From: an uncultured Bryobacterales bacterium | Lineage (GTDB): Bacteria; Acidobacteriota; Terriglobia; Bryobacterales; UBA6623 | Assembly (NCBI GenBank): GCA_951813605.1 | Contig: OX638379.1 | Location: 3,014,062-3,078,061, forward strand | DNA length: 64,000 nt | Direction of reading: 5' to 3' | Shown here: positions 38,258 through 48,585 of the stretch, piece by piece | Layout: the number at the start of each line of letters is the position of its first letter | How positions within the stretch are numbered: the first letter of the stretch is position 1 | Position numbers and translations under genes: made by a program | The notes under the pieces: generated by a model | Told to the model about the DNA's origin: nothing | Databases searched by the model: none | What the model saw: the letters and a program-made list of their open reading frames with translations, nothing else

Positions 38258-41200
38258 GGGAGCAGGGCCTCTCGCAGGGCGGGGCGGGTCCGATTGCCAA
38301 AGGTTCTGAGCGCCGACCGCCAATCCCACAGGTCGCCCATCTGCACCTCCGATAGCACTCGCTTTGCCACGGGCTCGGCAACCTCGGCCAGCCGCTCGAC
38401 CGGCACGCCGAGGGTATCCGCCGCGTGGACTAGGTACAGCTTGAGTTCCGCCGTCCGTTCCGCGATCATGACGTCCGAAAGGTAGCGTTCGTATTCCTCG
38501 TACGGCGCGTCTATCCACATGCGGGGCCGAGGGTAGCCGAAGATTCTGGCCCGCACTGAACCCATGGGGTCCATACGGTTCCAGGACTCGGCGTCTGCCG
38601 GCAAGGCTGCAAGCGCTCTGGCAACCGGGGAGTCGGGCGACGAGCCGGGAGGGGCGGACTGGCGGTCTCGGCCGAGGCGATAGAGGTCGGACAGCGTGAA
38701 CGATTCCCATAGCGCTGGCCAGTTGCGCTCGTGGAGTGACAAGAGCATCTGGCGCGTGCGGCTCACGGACAGGACGCCTGCGACCGCTCGGACCAATTGG
38801 GCCCGCTGGCATTCGTCGGCTGCCGCTCCGACGATCCATTCCCGGGCGAGCAGAACCGTCAGTGCAAACCGCCGAACATCGGCGTCGCGCAATGCCCGCC
38901 ACCGGGTCGACCGGAGCGACGAGAGCTCTGTCCGGGCCAGCGCCTCCGAATCGGGATCCATGATGCGAAGCCCGAACTTGGCCACCTGGCCCGCAGCAGA
39001 CGCCATTCCCGCGAAACCGCCGATGATGAAAGCGCCGGTGTCTTCCCCGATCCCGCGAAGGTACGTCCCCCTGAACAAGTTGTCGAGAAACGTCTTGTTC
39101 AGATCGAAGAATGCGTGCTTTCGCAGGAACAGCGGATCCTCGGCGACGGGGAGGTCCTCGGGACGCAGATAGTACGCGTAGACGACTCCTGCAAGCGCAG
39201 CAGCCACATGCGGCAGCAATTCGGCGCGAACGTTCCTGGATTGCCGTTCCAGTTCGGGCAAGCGGAGCTTGCGCCTGGTCGCGGCTCGCTGGAGGCGTCG
39301 TTCGGCCTGCAGCAACCTGGCAGTTCCGAAGCTGGCCATCAGCCTCTTCTTCTCGTCCTCGAATTTCAAGTCCTTTGGAATCTCGACGGCAGGGAGCTTT
39401 CGGATGGCGTCACCGAGCGATTGGAGAGGGGCGCGGAGATCCCCCTTGCCGGAAGCGACTCGCATGCTGGCATCACGCGCTTGGAAGAGCACTGCGAGAC
39501 CAGGAACGCTTTGCAGCTTCAGTACATCCATGAACGCCGTTCGTCTCCATGCCGGCTCGTCAACTCCGAGCACGATTCGGATAAGCGGATCCGGCTCGCC
39601 GGAGTCGGTCTGATGGTCGGCTTCTGCCAGAACCGCTTCGATCATGTCGACCGCCGTGTCGGTTGCGACGGACGGCTCGTTCCCCTTTGACAGGCCAAGG
39701 CACATCGAGCTGAACATCTCCGCAGCTCGGTCTTCCTGCAACACGCCTTGGATCTGGCCTAGGCAAAGGATCTCCACCAGGGAATGGAACAGCGCTAGCA
39801 GATGGTGGCGCTTGACAGGCTCGACGGATTCAAGGCTGCCAGCAAACGCAAGGAAGCTGCGTAGATGCCGGGATCGGAGGCCGGTAAGCGTGGCGAAGTA
39901 CGGGAAGACGTTCTCGAACTGACCGAAAGCTTGCGCAAAATTCAGCGCCGTGACGGCGTCCATCGGCTCGTTCCTGAGTCTGTCTATGCGGGAAGCGGCG
40001 AGGAACTTGTCGACCTGCGACCTTGGTCCGCGAGGGGTTTGAAACTTCGTGTTAGCCAGCCGCACTAGAATCTCGTCTTCAACCTCCGGGACAGCCTTTC
40101 TCGGGAGCTTTCTGGCAAGCCGGCTGGCATCGGCCGAGCCCTTCGCGACCATCCAGACCTCTGCCGCGCCGGGAAACATCACCTTGCCGTCAGGGCCGAG
40201 AGGCAATTCCCGAAGCAGTTCCAAGAACGGGCTCTCCCGGACCTTTGTGCGCCCGCCCTCCCGGAATTCGGGGGATGCCTTGTACAGTTCGAAGAACTGG
40301 CGGAAGCGCCCGGGACTCTGTGTGAAGAATTGCCGGCGAGTCTCGTTGAGCTGTCCCAGGGCGGAAAAGTAGCCCAGCAGCCGGCCCTCTTCCTTTCTCA
40401 GGAGGCGTGGCAGGAACCGGTCCGGATCGTCAGGCCGGGCTCCGACAAGGTTAGTCCAGAGACCCCAGGCTTCGGCGCCTCCCGGCACAATCGCGGCTCC
40501 GCCCTCGATCGAAAGGGAGGTGCTGTGCATCAGCAGAACATCGGAGTAGCGATTCACAAGGCGCTTGAGTCCGACGCTCTCGACCAGCGCTCGCGCCGCT
40601 TCCGGATGCATTTGGCTGATTCCGATGTAAACCGCCCCGATCCTGGGATCGCGCACAACGGCTTCGGCGAAGCCTCCGGAGAGATTCTCGTTCGGGTACA
40701 GCTCTGCGCGCCAGATCTCCTCTCCCAGGGCAAGCGGTGCGGTTTCAAGTTTGATTCGCAACTTGTGGTCCTGCCTGCGTTCGAGCGCTTCCTGAATCGC
40801 GATTCCGTCAATCTCAAGAGCGGACCCGATCTCCTGGCGCTCCGCGCCCAACTCGCTTTCGACCGGCTGGAGAAAATAGGCCTTGTTCCTTCTCCTCAGT
40901 TTCCAGCCCAGTAGCTCCAGAGCCTTGCGCGTCTTGCGCAGTGCGGTCTTGCTCCCGACAGACAGGGTGATGAACAGCTCCTCTTCGCCGGGGCCGTCTC
41001 GCAGCGACTGAAGGGCCCGAACCGTTTCAAAATAAAGCTCCATCCTTCGCGTGATGACTTGGTAGATCTCCTTGTCTCTAATAGACGCGTAGACAATCGG
41101 CCGGCAGTATTCGCGAAAGACGGTCTCGGGCGACCTTGGATCGTTGGCATTCGCCATATAGGCGAGTGCCCGGACTCCGCCTGGCACGGCAATTCCCGGT

Positions 41201-43482
41201 TCCTGTCTTCCGATAACGCTCGGGAGCAGATCCCGCAGGACTTGGTCCTCGCTAGTGTCCCTGTCCCCGAACCATCGCGCGTGATCCATGTCGTTCTGCC
41301 TCAGAGAGACATTGAAGCCGCGAATCACTGCTTGCGTCAGCTCCTTGCCCTCCCCGTCCTGCGCCAGCCTCTCTGCGAGTGCTCGATACGCCCTGGGGGC
41401 GTCTTCGCCGAAAAGATCCTCCACGCGGGCTTGGAACCTGAGCAACTGCAGCTCTTCGGGCACGTGCTCCGTGGCCGCGCGCAAGGCCTCGCGGAGTTCG
41501 TAGAAGCGGCTGCCTGCCTCTAGCGAACCTGCGAGAGTCAGGTGGAGCCTAGCCGAATCCGGGAATCGCTCGATGCCGGACCTAGCCATCTCGCGAGACC
41601 TGTCGTGCCTTCCCTGCGACAAATGGATGCGTGCAGAGGCTGCGATTGCCGGCTCGTGCTCGGGATTGGCTTCGAAAGCGAGTTCCCACAGTTCCAGCGC
41701 GCGCTCCGGGCGCCCTAGGCCCTCCCAGAATCGTGCGTAGACGGCGAGGGTTTCGGCGTTGCGATCAGCTTGTGCCGCTCCTAGCTCGATCTCTCGAGCG
41801 GCCTCGTCCAGGCGTTCCGCGTCCAAATGGAGCTTGATCAGTTGCGCCCTGCGCCCGTGCGGCGCTCCAGGAAGTTCGACGCCCTTGCGAAGGGCTCGCA
41901 GTTGGGTTTCGGAATCACCGATCCCCTTGGCCGTGTCCGCCTTGTAGAACCAAAGGGATTGGTTCATTGGGTCAAGCTGGAGGCTCTCGTCGAATCGATC
42001 GAGCGCCTTCGAAAAGTTCCCCAAACGAACGCTGACGCGCCCGAGCGCCTCGGAAACCCCCGGATCGTCGGGCTGGAGCTCCTTCAGGCCCAAGAATGCC
42101 AGTTCAGCCGCGTTCCACCGCTGCAAGCGCACTAGCGTCGTCCCGAGATTCGCGAGCGTGGCTGAGTCCAAGGGCCGGACCTCGGAGTACCGCTGCAGGG
42201 CATCGGCCAGCTGTCCCCAGGCTTCGCTTCGCTGGTAGAACTGGATGCTCGCCCGCAGCAACGATTCGTCGGCGGGGTTTATGGCTCCTAGAGACGCGAT
42301 TTCGGTGAGGATCCACTCGCGCGATCGGGCGGGCGATCCGAGCACGGCTCTCGTCAGCTCCGCGGCTCTGCGCGCGAAACCTCTTAGCGCGAGCGGGCTA
42401 GGCACCTGCCAGCCCGGAGCTTCGGCCGCCGATCGGGCGATCCATGTCGCTCCGGACGATGTGTCTCGGATTTCTGCGCTGTAGACGTGGAAGCCAGCGG
42501 TCGGTTTCGGCACGGTCCAGTCAACCTCGACGAATCGAGATTCCTCTGCCATTTGTTCGAGATAGCTGGTCACGCTGGGGACGATGGTTCCGCCGGTGAC
42601 GTTGCTTGTCGCACCCGCTGCCGAGGGAACGAATCCGTCTAGCGGCACGAAGCTGAAGCGCACCCGATTTGTCCGCATTCGGCTGCTCAGGTAAGCCGTT
42701 GCCGCACCGGTGAGCGGCACTTCCAAGGCTGGAAGTCTGCCGACCGCCAATACGGACGGCCAGTCGCATCCGAGCACCGCTGCGGATTCCCCGAGCTGCT
42801 GGTACAGGCGAGCTTCGGCAATCTCGGCAACTTCCGAAGCGATCAAGGCGTCCCGCAGCGGTTCATCGGCTTGCTCCGTGGAACTCTCTGCCACTGCGGG
42901 TGCGTTGGGTCTATCCGGACCCTCGGCGATATTCGAGCGTTCCGTCGGCTGCTCCGAAAGTCTTGCGATGGCGTTCGCACTCTTTGGCTCTTCGGGCCGA
43001 GCTGCCCTCAACGCATTGCGCAGCTGGCTGGCGGTTCGAAACGGCCCGCTCAAGCGTAGGGCGGAGCCTGCGGCAATAGCGAGCTTGAGGAATCGCTGCG
43101 AGCCGAGACCTTTGCGGAGGGCTATCAGTTCTGGTTCGATACGTTTCCAATCGTCTTCAAGCAGCGAGTCGGCAAGCACGAGGGCGGTGACTCCTTCGCC
43201 CGGGATGACAGAGTAGCCCCGGACTGAACGCGCGTGTGCGTGAGTCCTGATTTCGAAGTCCGGCCGGTTCGCATCGCCGGGGACGGCGGCAAGCGGTACC
43301 TCGCTCGGCTCTTCATCTAGCCCTAGTTGGTGCTGCGCTGGTTCTTCAAGCCGCAGGAGGACCGGTTGGCCGTCCAAGCCCGGCAAGTACCACGCAGTAA
43401 CCAATAGGCCGATGGCAAAGTGTTGGGAAACGGTTTGCAAAGGTGTCTTCCTAGTAGCAGAGCACTCTTGAGACGGGCCCAT
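38254..43482 (-). CDS. Giant TPR protein with degenerate VWA-like N-terminus
   Basis: The start is chosen at the ATG encoding MGPSQECSATRK (43482), and the true start is uncertain: a signal-like hydrophobic stretch HFAIGLLVTAWYLPGLDG follows at about 20-38. Residues about 60-380 have VWA-like strands but no MIDAS. About 420-760 hold TPR repeats (LANLGTTLVRLQRWNAAELA, ALDRFDESLQLDPMNQSLWF). The remaining 950 residues are mixed alpha/beta then helical, with no domain I recognise. It ends with ATGA overlapping the VWFA gene. Length of about 1742 residues is exceptional for such pairs. It is likely periplasmic or outer-membrane scaffolding. Confidence 0.8.
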   Translation of the reverse strand: MGPSQECSATRKTPLQTVSQHFAIGLLVTAWYLPGLDGQPVLLRLEEPAQHQLGLDEEPSEVPLAAVPGDANRPDFEIRTHAHARSVRGYSVIPGEGVTALVLADSLLEDDWKRIEPELIALRKGLGSQRFLKLAIAAGSALRLSGPFRTASQLRNALRAARPEEPKSANAIARLSEQPTERSNIAEGPDRPNAPAVAESSTEQADEPLRDALIASEVAEIAEARLYQQLGESAAVLGCDWPSVLAVGRLPALEVPLTGAATAYLSSRMRTNRVRFSFVPLDGFVPSAAGATSNVTGGTIVPSVTSYLEQMAEESRFVEVDWTVPKPTAGFHVYSAEIRDTSSGATWIARSAAEAPGWQVPSPLALRGFARRAAELTRAVLGSPARSREWILTEIASLGAINPADESLLRASIQFYQRSEAWGQLADALQRYSEVRPLDSATLANLGTTLVRLQRWNAAELAFLGLKELQPDDPGVSEALGRVSVRLGNFSKALDRFDESLQLDPMNQSLWFYKADTAKGIGDSETQLRALRKGVELPGAPHGRRAQLIKLHLDAERLDEAAREIELGAAQADRNAETLAVYARFWEGLGRPERALELWELAFEANPEHEPAIAASARIHLSQGRHDRSREMARSGIERFPDSARLHLTLAGSLEAGSRFYELREALRAATEHVPEELQLLRFQARVEDLFGEDAPRAYRALAERLAQDGEGKELTQAVIRGFNVSLRQNDMDHARWFGDRDTSEDQVLRDLLPSVIGRQEPGIAVPGGVRALAYMANANDPRSPETVFREYCRPIVYASIRDKEIYQVITRRMELYFETVRALQSLRDGPGEEELFITLSVGSKTALRKTRKALELLGWKLRRRNKAYFLQPVESELGAERQEIGSALEIDGIAIQEALERRQDHKLRIKLETAPLALGEEIWRAELYPNENLSGGFAEAVVRDPRIGAVYIGISQMHPEAARALVESVGLKRLVNRYSDVLLMHSTSLSIEGGAAIVPGGAEAWGLWTNLVGARPDDPDRFLPRLLRKEEGRLLGYFSALGQLNETRRQFFTQSPGRFRQFFELYKASPEFREGGRTKVRESPFLELLRELPLGPDGKVMFPGAAEVWMVAKGSADASRLARKLPRKAVPEVEDEILVRLANTKFQTPRGPRSQVDKFLAASRIDRLRNEPMDAVTALNFAQAFGQFENVFPYFATLTGLRSRHLRSFLAFAGSLESVEPVKRHHLLALFHSLVEILCLGQIQGVLQEDRAAEMFSSMCLGLSKGNEPSVATDTAVDMIEAVLAEADHQTDSGEPDPLIRIVLGVDEPAWRRTAFMDVLKLQSVPGLAVLFQARDASMRVASGKGDLRAPLQSLGDAIRKLPAVEIPKDLKFEDEKKRLMASFGTARLLQAERRLQRAATRRKLRLPELERQSRNVRAELLPHVAAALAGVVYAYYLRPEDLPVAEDPLFLRKHAFFDLNKTFLDNLFRGTYLRGIGEDTGAFIIGGFAGMASAAGQVAKFGLRIMDPDSEALARTELSSLRSTRWRALRDADVRRFALTVLLAREWIVGAAADECQRAQLVRAVAGVLSVSRTRQMLLSLHERNWPALWESFTLSDLYRLGRDRQSAPPGSSPDSPVARALAALPADAESWNRMDPMGSVRARIFGYPRPRMWIDAPYEEYERYLSDVMIAERTAELKLYLVHAADTLGVPVERLAEVAEPVAKRVLSEVQMGDLWDWRSALRTFGNRTRPALREALLP

Positions 43483-43786
43483 AATACACGCAGCCGGGGA
43501 CAAGTTCTCAATGCCGGAAACCCGCCCCGCGTCAGAGCTGGACTCAAGTTCGGACCGCGGTCGCTGGGCCCTTCGGTGCCAGTTCCGGGCCGCGGCAGCG
43601 GGGAATCTTGGCCGCGCATGCAGTGCGGTCCCTCATTTGTGCTCTGCGCAGAGGACATCGGGGGGCCTGCCAGGCCCGGCATGTGTCATCAGGTAGTTGA
43701 GCGACCCTGAAACCGGCGCCAGCGAGGTTGCCGGGTTCGTCCCTGAAGTCCACAGGGCGTGCGGTCGCCCAGCCGGACTGGCAGAA

Positions 43787-44014
43787 TCACGCACCGACCG
43801 TCACGCTCTCCGGTGAGCGCCTGATTGCTCTTGCACGTTGTCTCATCAAGAAGCAGCCATGTGGGACTGCGCCATCTCCGCCTCCAATCCAGCGTACAGA
43901 CGTCCTCTCTCGCGCTTTCTCAACACCGCTCCGATACCACATCCGGCTCTGGACCAGAACCACAACAACCAGAGCAATCACAGCTAGGAATCCGGCCAGC
44001 ACTTCCACCCGCAT
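43787..44014 (-). CDS. Small single-pass membrane protein (tentative)
   Basis: The ATG follows GGGGGTGAACC. The product MRVEVLAGFLAVIALVVVVL has one strong transmembrane helix, then a basic cytoplasmic tail (MWYRSGVEKARERTSVRW). The end of the tail is compositionally odd and may overlap noncoding sequence. The gene is divergent from the gene at 44212. Function is unknown. Confidence 0.45.
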   Translation of the reverse strand: MRVEVLAGFLAVIALVVVVLVQSRMWYRSGVEKARERTSVRWIGGGDGAVPHGCFLMRQRARAIRRSPESVTVGA

Positions 44015-44211
44015 GGTTCACCCCCGCGAGGCCGGCACAGCGTGGTGCCGGGTCGGGTGAAAATCGTGTGGCGATTGCGTTGATGTCCTGCTTGTTCGTG
44101 GCGGCACCGGTGGCCTACCGGAGCCTGTTGAGCGGCTGTTGCATTCAGCAGGCGACCCGGCGTGCGGGCTCGCCACTGATGTTCACTGCGAGACTGCTAG
44201 CATTTGAGCTA

Positions 44212-44556
44212 ATGACGAAACACCAAGTAACCATCACGATTTGCCTTGCTGCCCTGTGCACCGTGCTGCTGCTGGGCCAATCCAATGTGCTGAGTCCAGA
44301 AGAGGTGGTTGGTCTCGATTCGTTCTCGTACGAGTGGAAGATGCACAGCAGCCAATCATCGAGCAACCTGCTGGGCCAGACCTGGCTGTACAACACCAAG
44401 ACAGGCAAGGTCTATCGCGTGTTCGAGAGATGCGGTCCGGAAGATGATGATCAGGGGCACAATGGTTGCCTTTCATCGCTGCCAGTCTGGACATCCGACC
44501 GCCTCAGTGATTACGCACCTGTCCCGGGCAGCCTGACACCTGACATCGAGCAGTAG
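44212..44556 (+). CDS. Small exported protein of unknown function
   Basis: The ATG chosen opens MTKHQVTITICLAALCTVLL, a signal peptide or anchor. The mature part (about 90 residues) includes SFSYEWKMHSSQSSSNLLGQ, a YNTKTGKVYRVFERCG beta-hairpin, and two Cys. Longer upstream frames lack a good RBS. Unrecognised. Confidence 0.55.
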   Translation: MTKHQVTITICLAALCTVLLLGQSNVLSPEEVVGLDSFSYEWKMHSSQSSSNLLGQTWLYNTKTGKVYRVFERCGPEDDDQGHNGCLSSLPVWTSDRLSDYAPVPGSLTPDIEQ

Positions 44557-44693
44557 TGTTCTTCTCGTTTTCTCGAGAAAACACGGAGAATAGTTCTGCC
44601 AATTGGCAGAATTTCTCAAAGGGACATCGGAGTAAGCACCGGTGTATCAAGGAATTACGGATGCATTTGCATATGTGCTAATGTGCTAGCGCC

Positions 44694-44906
44694 ATGAACG
44701 GCAAGGGTCGGATAGTCGCGGTCATTGGTGTAGGAGTGGCGGTGGGAGGGCTGATCCTGAATGGTCGGCATTCCCTTGAATCTGCAATCGCATCTAAGCG
44801 GGATACCATTGACTCGCTTCAGGAAGATGCTTCCGATCTCCGGGAGCGCATGGCCCGCCTAGAGGGGCTGTTCGATGGATTCACGAAGCGAGAGGCCGTC
44901 CGGTGA
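44694..44906 (+). CDS. Small membrane-anchored coiled-coil protein, 70 aa
   Basis: The product MNGKGRIVAVIGVGVAVGGL has an N-terminal transmembrane helix, then a coiled coil (KRDTIDSLQEDASDLRERMA). Similar small anchored coiled coils are at 8207-8599 and 21955-22329 but with the anchor at the other end. Function is unknown. Confidence 0.6.
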   Translation: MNGKGRIVAVIGVGVAVGGLILNGRHSLESAIASKRDTIDSLQEDASDLRERMARLEGLFDGFTKREAVR

Positions 44907-45127
44907 GAAAGCAACGCAAGACACCGAAGCGACGCTAGATCACGCTTCCGCCGCGCGACTACCAGCCGGCCGGAGCGGAGCTGCGAGGGGAGTTCGATCT
45001 GCAAGCCTGAAGACAGTCCGCAAGGGATTCTTCCAGCCAGTCACAGTCCGCCAACCAGCGCCCAGGAGGTGACTGCGCCGCAATGCCCTGTCAAGGGCAA
45101 ATGTGACGATTCGATAGAATCCCCTCT

Positions 45128-48100
45128 TCAATTGGGGATTGCCCGTGCGTACACCGTTCCCGTTCCGTCTAGGATCGTCGAAAAAAGACCCGGCGCTGAG
45201 TTCGTAATCCCGCCAGAGACCGGTTCCAATGCCCGAGTCTCACGGCAGGCGCTTACGGTCGCGACACCCGCCAACACACCCACGGGAACCAAGGTGGTAA
45301 TTCCTGTTAGCGAACCATACAGCAGTCCCGAGAGGCGAGCAGCGCCGAGACTGTCTTTGACGGTCTCGCTACTTCCTTGAGGCACTGTAGGAGGGGGAAC
45401 GGAGCCGTTTGGTGCCGCGTTATTCTCGGATCCGTTCCTTGGAGCAAATCCTGCGCCGACGAGGACAAGATCGGCCTCAGGAGCTGCGCTGGGGGTTCGG
45501 CTCGCCCTATTCGGGACTTGCGCGACCAATGGCTACTGAGGAGTTGAATCGCTGGCGTACGCTGGTACTACGACGAAAGTAACCGGTATGGACGCCAGCA
45601 AGACCGGATTCTCGGCGTCCTGGACAGGCGACGTGACCTTCAGCTCGCCTCGATAGGTGTCAGGCCATCTGCCGGCGGCTTGCACGCTAACTTCAATCTT
45701 GGCGGTCGCGCCGCTCGCGATGAAACCATTCCCCGGATAGGCTGACAGCCACTCCTGGTCGGAGTCGACTGCATATCGCAACGAAGCTACTCCATCGTTC
45801 GCGAGTCGAATGAACTGCGAAGCGGGATCGGTGTGCGACGGCGATACGAAAGTTAGCGCTCTGGGGCTGGCGGCGGCTGATGGATGCGGAGAGAAATCTT
45901 GCTTGAATTCGGCACGCAGCGTGCCCCGAATCTCAGTTCGCGGCGTGAAGACGACGAGGCTGACGTGGTAGGCACTAGCCGCGTCAAGCGGCGGGATCGA
46001 GTCGGGAGTGATGACAATCGTCTCGGAACTGCCGTTCGACCTCGACTGGAAGTCCGCGAGAAACATAGGCGTTCGACCATCCTCTCCGTATCTCCAGGGC
46101 AGAAACTCCGAATCGGCGGTCACAAAAAGACCGACGTCCGCGCCCGGCGTAGACGAGTCAAAGCTGATGCGGAGTTCACTAGCGTTGGCGGGGGCATGAA
46201 CGCGATATCCCGAGACCTTGTCGTAGACAAAGAAGGTGTAATCGGCGGTCGGCAGGACTACGGATTGAGAAGAGCCGGGCTTGATCTCGGGAGCCTGCGA
46301 AAACACCGCCTCGACGTGGATCGGGCGGTCCATCTGAATCATCGCGGCTGGGTCCCGCCCTTCGATGTCGCCTGTCCAGCGAACGAACTCCCACAACGGG
46401 GACGGCTGTGCCCTCAGCTGGATGGGCGTGCCTTCGCGGTAGTAACGGTCGTCCGAAACATGATCTACGATGATCGTGCCTGAACCGGGATTCGCGACGT
46501 GAGTCGAGAGTGGATACTCGGTAGCTAGGTTGGCGGCGAGCAAGCCCCCCTCGCGGGGCAGCCTGACGATATGCGAAATGGATCCGCCGTCGCTCCACCC
46601 CAGGTAACGATACCGTCGCAACCCGCGGGACGGCGCTCGCTGCAGTTCGTCCAACCGAATGTGGATTTCATTGCGGGGAACGTCGGTTCGGAGCGTCACC
46701 GGGGCGTAGGCCCAATAGTTCTCAACGTTGTCGTAATAGCCGTCGATTTACTCCGCGAACGGTTCGACATTCCCTTCGATCCGTAGCAGCGGACGGCTCG
46801 TGAAGACGGCCTCGAAGCTCTTCCCTGGGCGATCGACTCTCCATGGCGCTGGGTTCGAGGCCATTCCATGGTGGCCCCATTGGGTGCCGCCCCACAAGTG
46901 GAACCGAAAGTCGCTGCCGGGCCTTGGCGTGGCTACGGCTCTATGCTCGGTCCCGACGGTGTAAAAGTCATCCGGCGAAGGCGGACTGACTGTCACGCTT
47001 CCCGCGCCGAGAGGCTTGGCTGCGGTTCCAACGCGGTACTGCTGTATCAAAATTGGCTTCCACCCACGTCACGTCCGAACCCGCGGTCACGTTGCGCAAG
47101 CGCTGCCCGCCGTCATTCCACTGCCCGAACAAGTAGCGTGTCTCGCCGCCCGTTTGGGAGACGGGCGTTTCGAGTGTGTGGGTGGTCTCGGCGGCCCAGC
47201 GGAACGTCGCGGGCGTGGTCACGCGAACCCCGTCCACAACAACCGCCAGACCTGGAGGACTGCTCGTGATCAAGGTCGCCTCAAGAGGCTTGCCACAAAG
47301 TCTTGCGACCCCGTCCATGTCTCCCGCGGATAGCCCCGCTGATGGAATATTCATCCCAGGAGGGACCGTCTCGAACACGGATTCGCCGTTGGCTGAGGAA
47401 GCCTTGGGGTGATAGTGCATTGCGGATGCATAGTCATAAGCCGCGCCGCCCTGATGCTCGGCTAAGTAGGCATGCCACAGCCTCTTGTCAAGATTCTCGT
47501 AGCGCACCGTCACGTAGTCGTCCCGGTCTTCGCGCTGATGCTCGTGCCACAAGCCAACGGCATAGCCGATCTCATGAACCAGCGTATTGGCCGAGCAGCC
47601 TCCGGGCGGCAGAGCGATGACCTGTTCTCCACCTACCATGCCGCCGTTCGATCGACAGTGCCCCGCCGCGACATTCGAAAACCGCACGTAGTTCGGCTCC
47701 GATGCCCGCGGCACTAGGGTGATCACCGTCTTGTCGTTCCATTGCTTGATCGCGGCCGAGATGCCCTGACGCTGCTCGTCGGTGATGTCGCCGTCGATGA
47801 CATATGGAATGACCCCGTCGGGCCAAAGGGAATCCGATTCCGTCGCAGCAAGTTCGCGCGGCGTCAATCCAGGCCAATTGAGGGCTTTCCCCGAACTTCG
47901 CTCGTATGGGAAGGATGCAATGTCTTCCGCTCTTCCTAGGACGATGTCGCCGGCGTGGACCGCCATGCCGTCAATCACGCCATACGAGAGTCTCCGACCG
48001 CGGAACGATGTGGTGAGAATCGGATGCGGCCGGCGCCCGCCTGCGGTTCTGGACTGATTCTCGATGCCCGGTTGGGATGGGGGGTATCGGGGCAATCCCT

Positions 48101-48170
48101 GTGGCGCCTGGGCCCATGCCGACGTCGCAATTGCACCAACCGCCCAGAACTTGAGCGCCTTGCAAGCCAC
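45128..48170 (-). pseudogene. Astacin (M12A) metalloprotease with BACON-like and TIGR03437 domains, decayed
   Basis: From a GTG at 48170 the frame opens a signal peptide (KALKFWAVGAIATSAWAQA). It then reads the astacin domain: DGVIPYVIDGDITDEQ, NTLVHEIGYAVGLWHEHQRE, DYASAMHYHPKASS. Astacins require HExxHxxGxxH. Here the second zinc His is Tyr (HEIGYAVGLWH), a single base change. Near 47045 a T-run shifts the frame to VGTAAKPLGAGSVTVSPPSP, a TAA at 46748 interrupts FAE/IDGYY, and the same frame continues to 45533 with a BACON-like beta-sandwich (FVSPSHTDPASQFIRLAN). Another frame then carries a TIGR03437-type domain (LVPVGVLAGVATV, SAPGLFS) to 45128. Multiple lesions make it a pseudogene. Confidence 0.8.
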
Positions 48171-48585
48171 CAAGGGAATTGTCGCAAAGCTTGGCCGTCC
48201 GCTCCTGGAGCAGGATGCGGACCAAGCAGCTCCGTCGTGTCGATGGGAGGAGGGCAGAGGGCAGGCGGCGGCCGTTCCGGGGCAATCGCAACCGCGACCG
48301 GGCACCTGCGAGGCGCCTGCATCCGTCGTGAACCCCCGGTTCGCCGGCCATCTCCGATAGCTGCCGGCACATGCTGGCCCGTTGGCCATCGGGAGCAAGC
48401 CGACCCTGGATTCAAGTGCAGTTGGTGGCCATCCAAGCGCCATCGGAATGACGTCTTTCGGTTGCCGCGATCTTGTAACCGGAAAGCATCAAATTACAGC
48501 TCTCGGCGTTCTCGACTCTAGGCGGCAAAGCTTTCCAGGCAACAGCCGCGCACGACGCGCCGTCCAAAGGAATTCTCTTGATACG

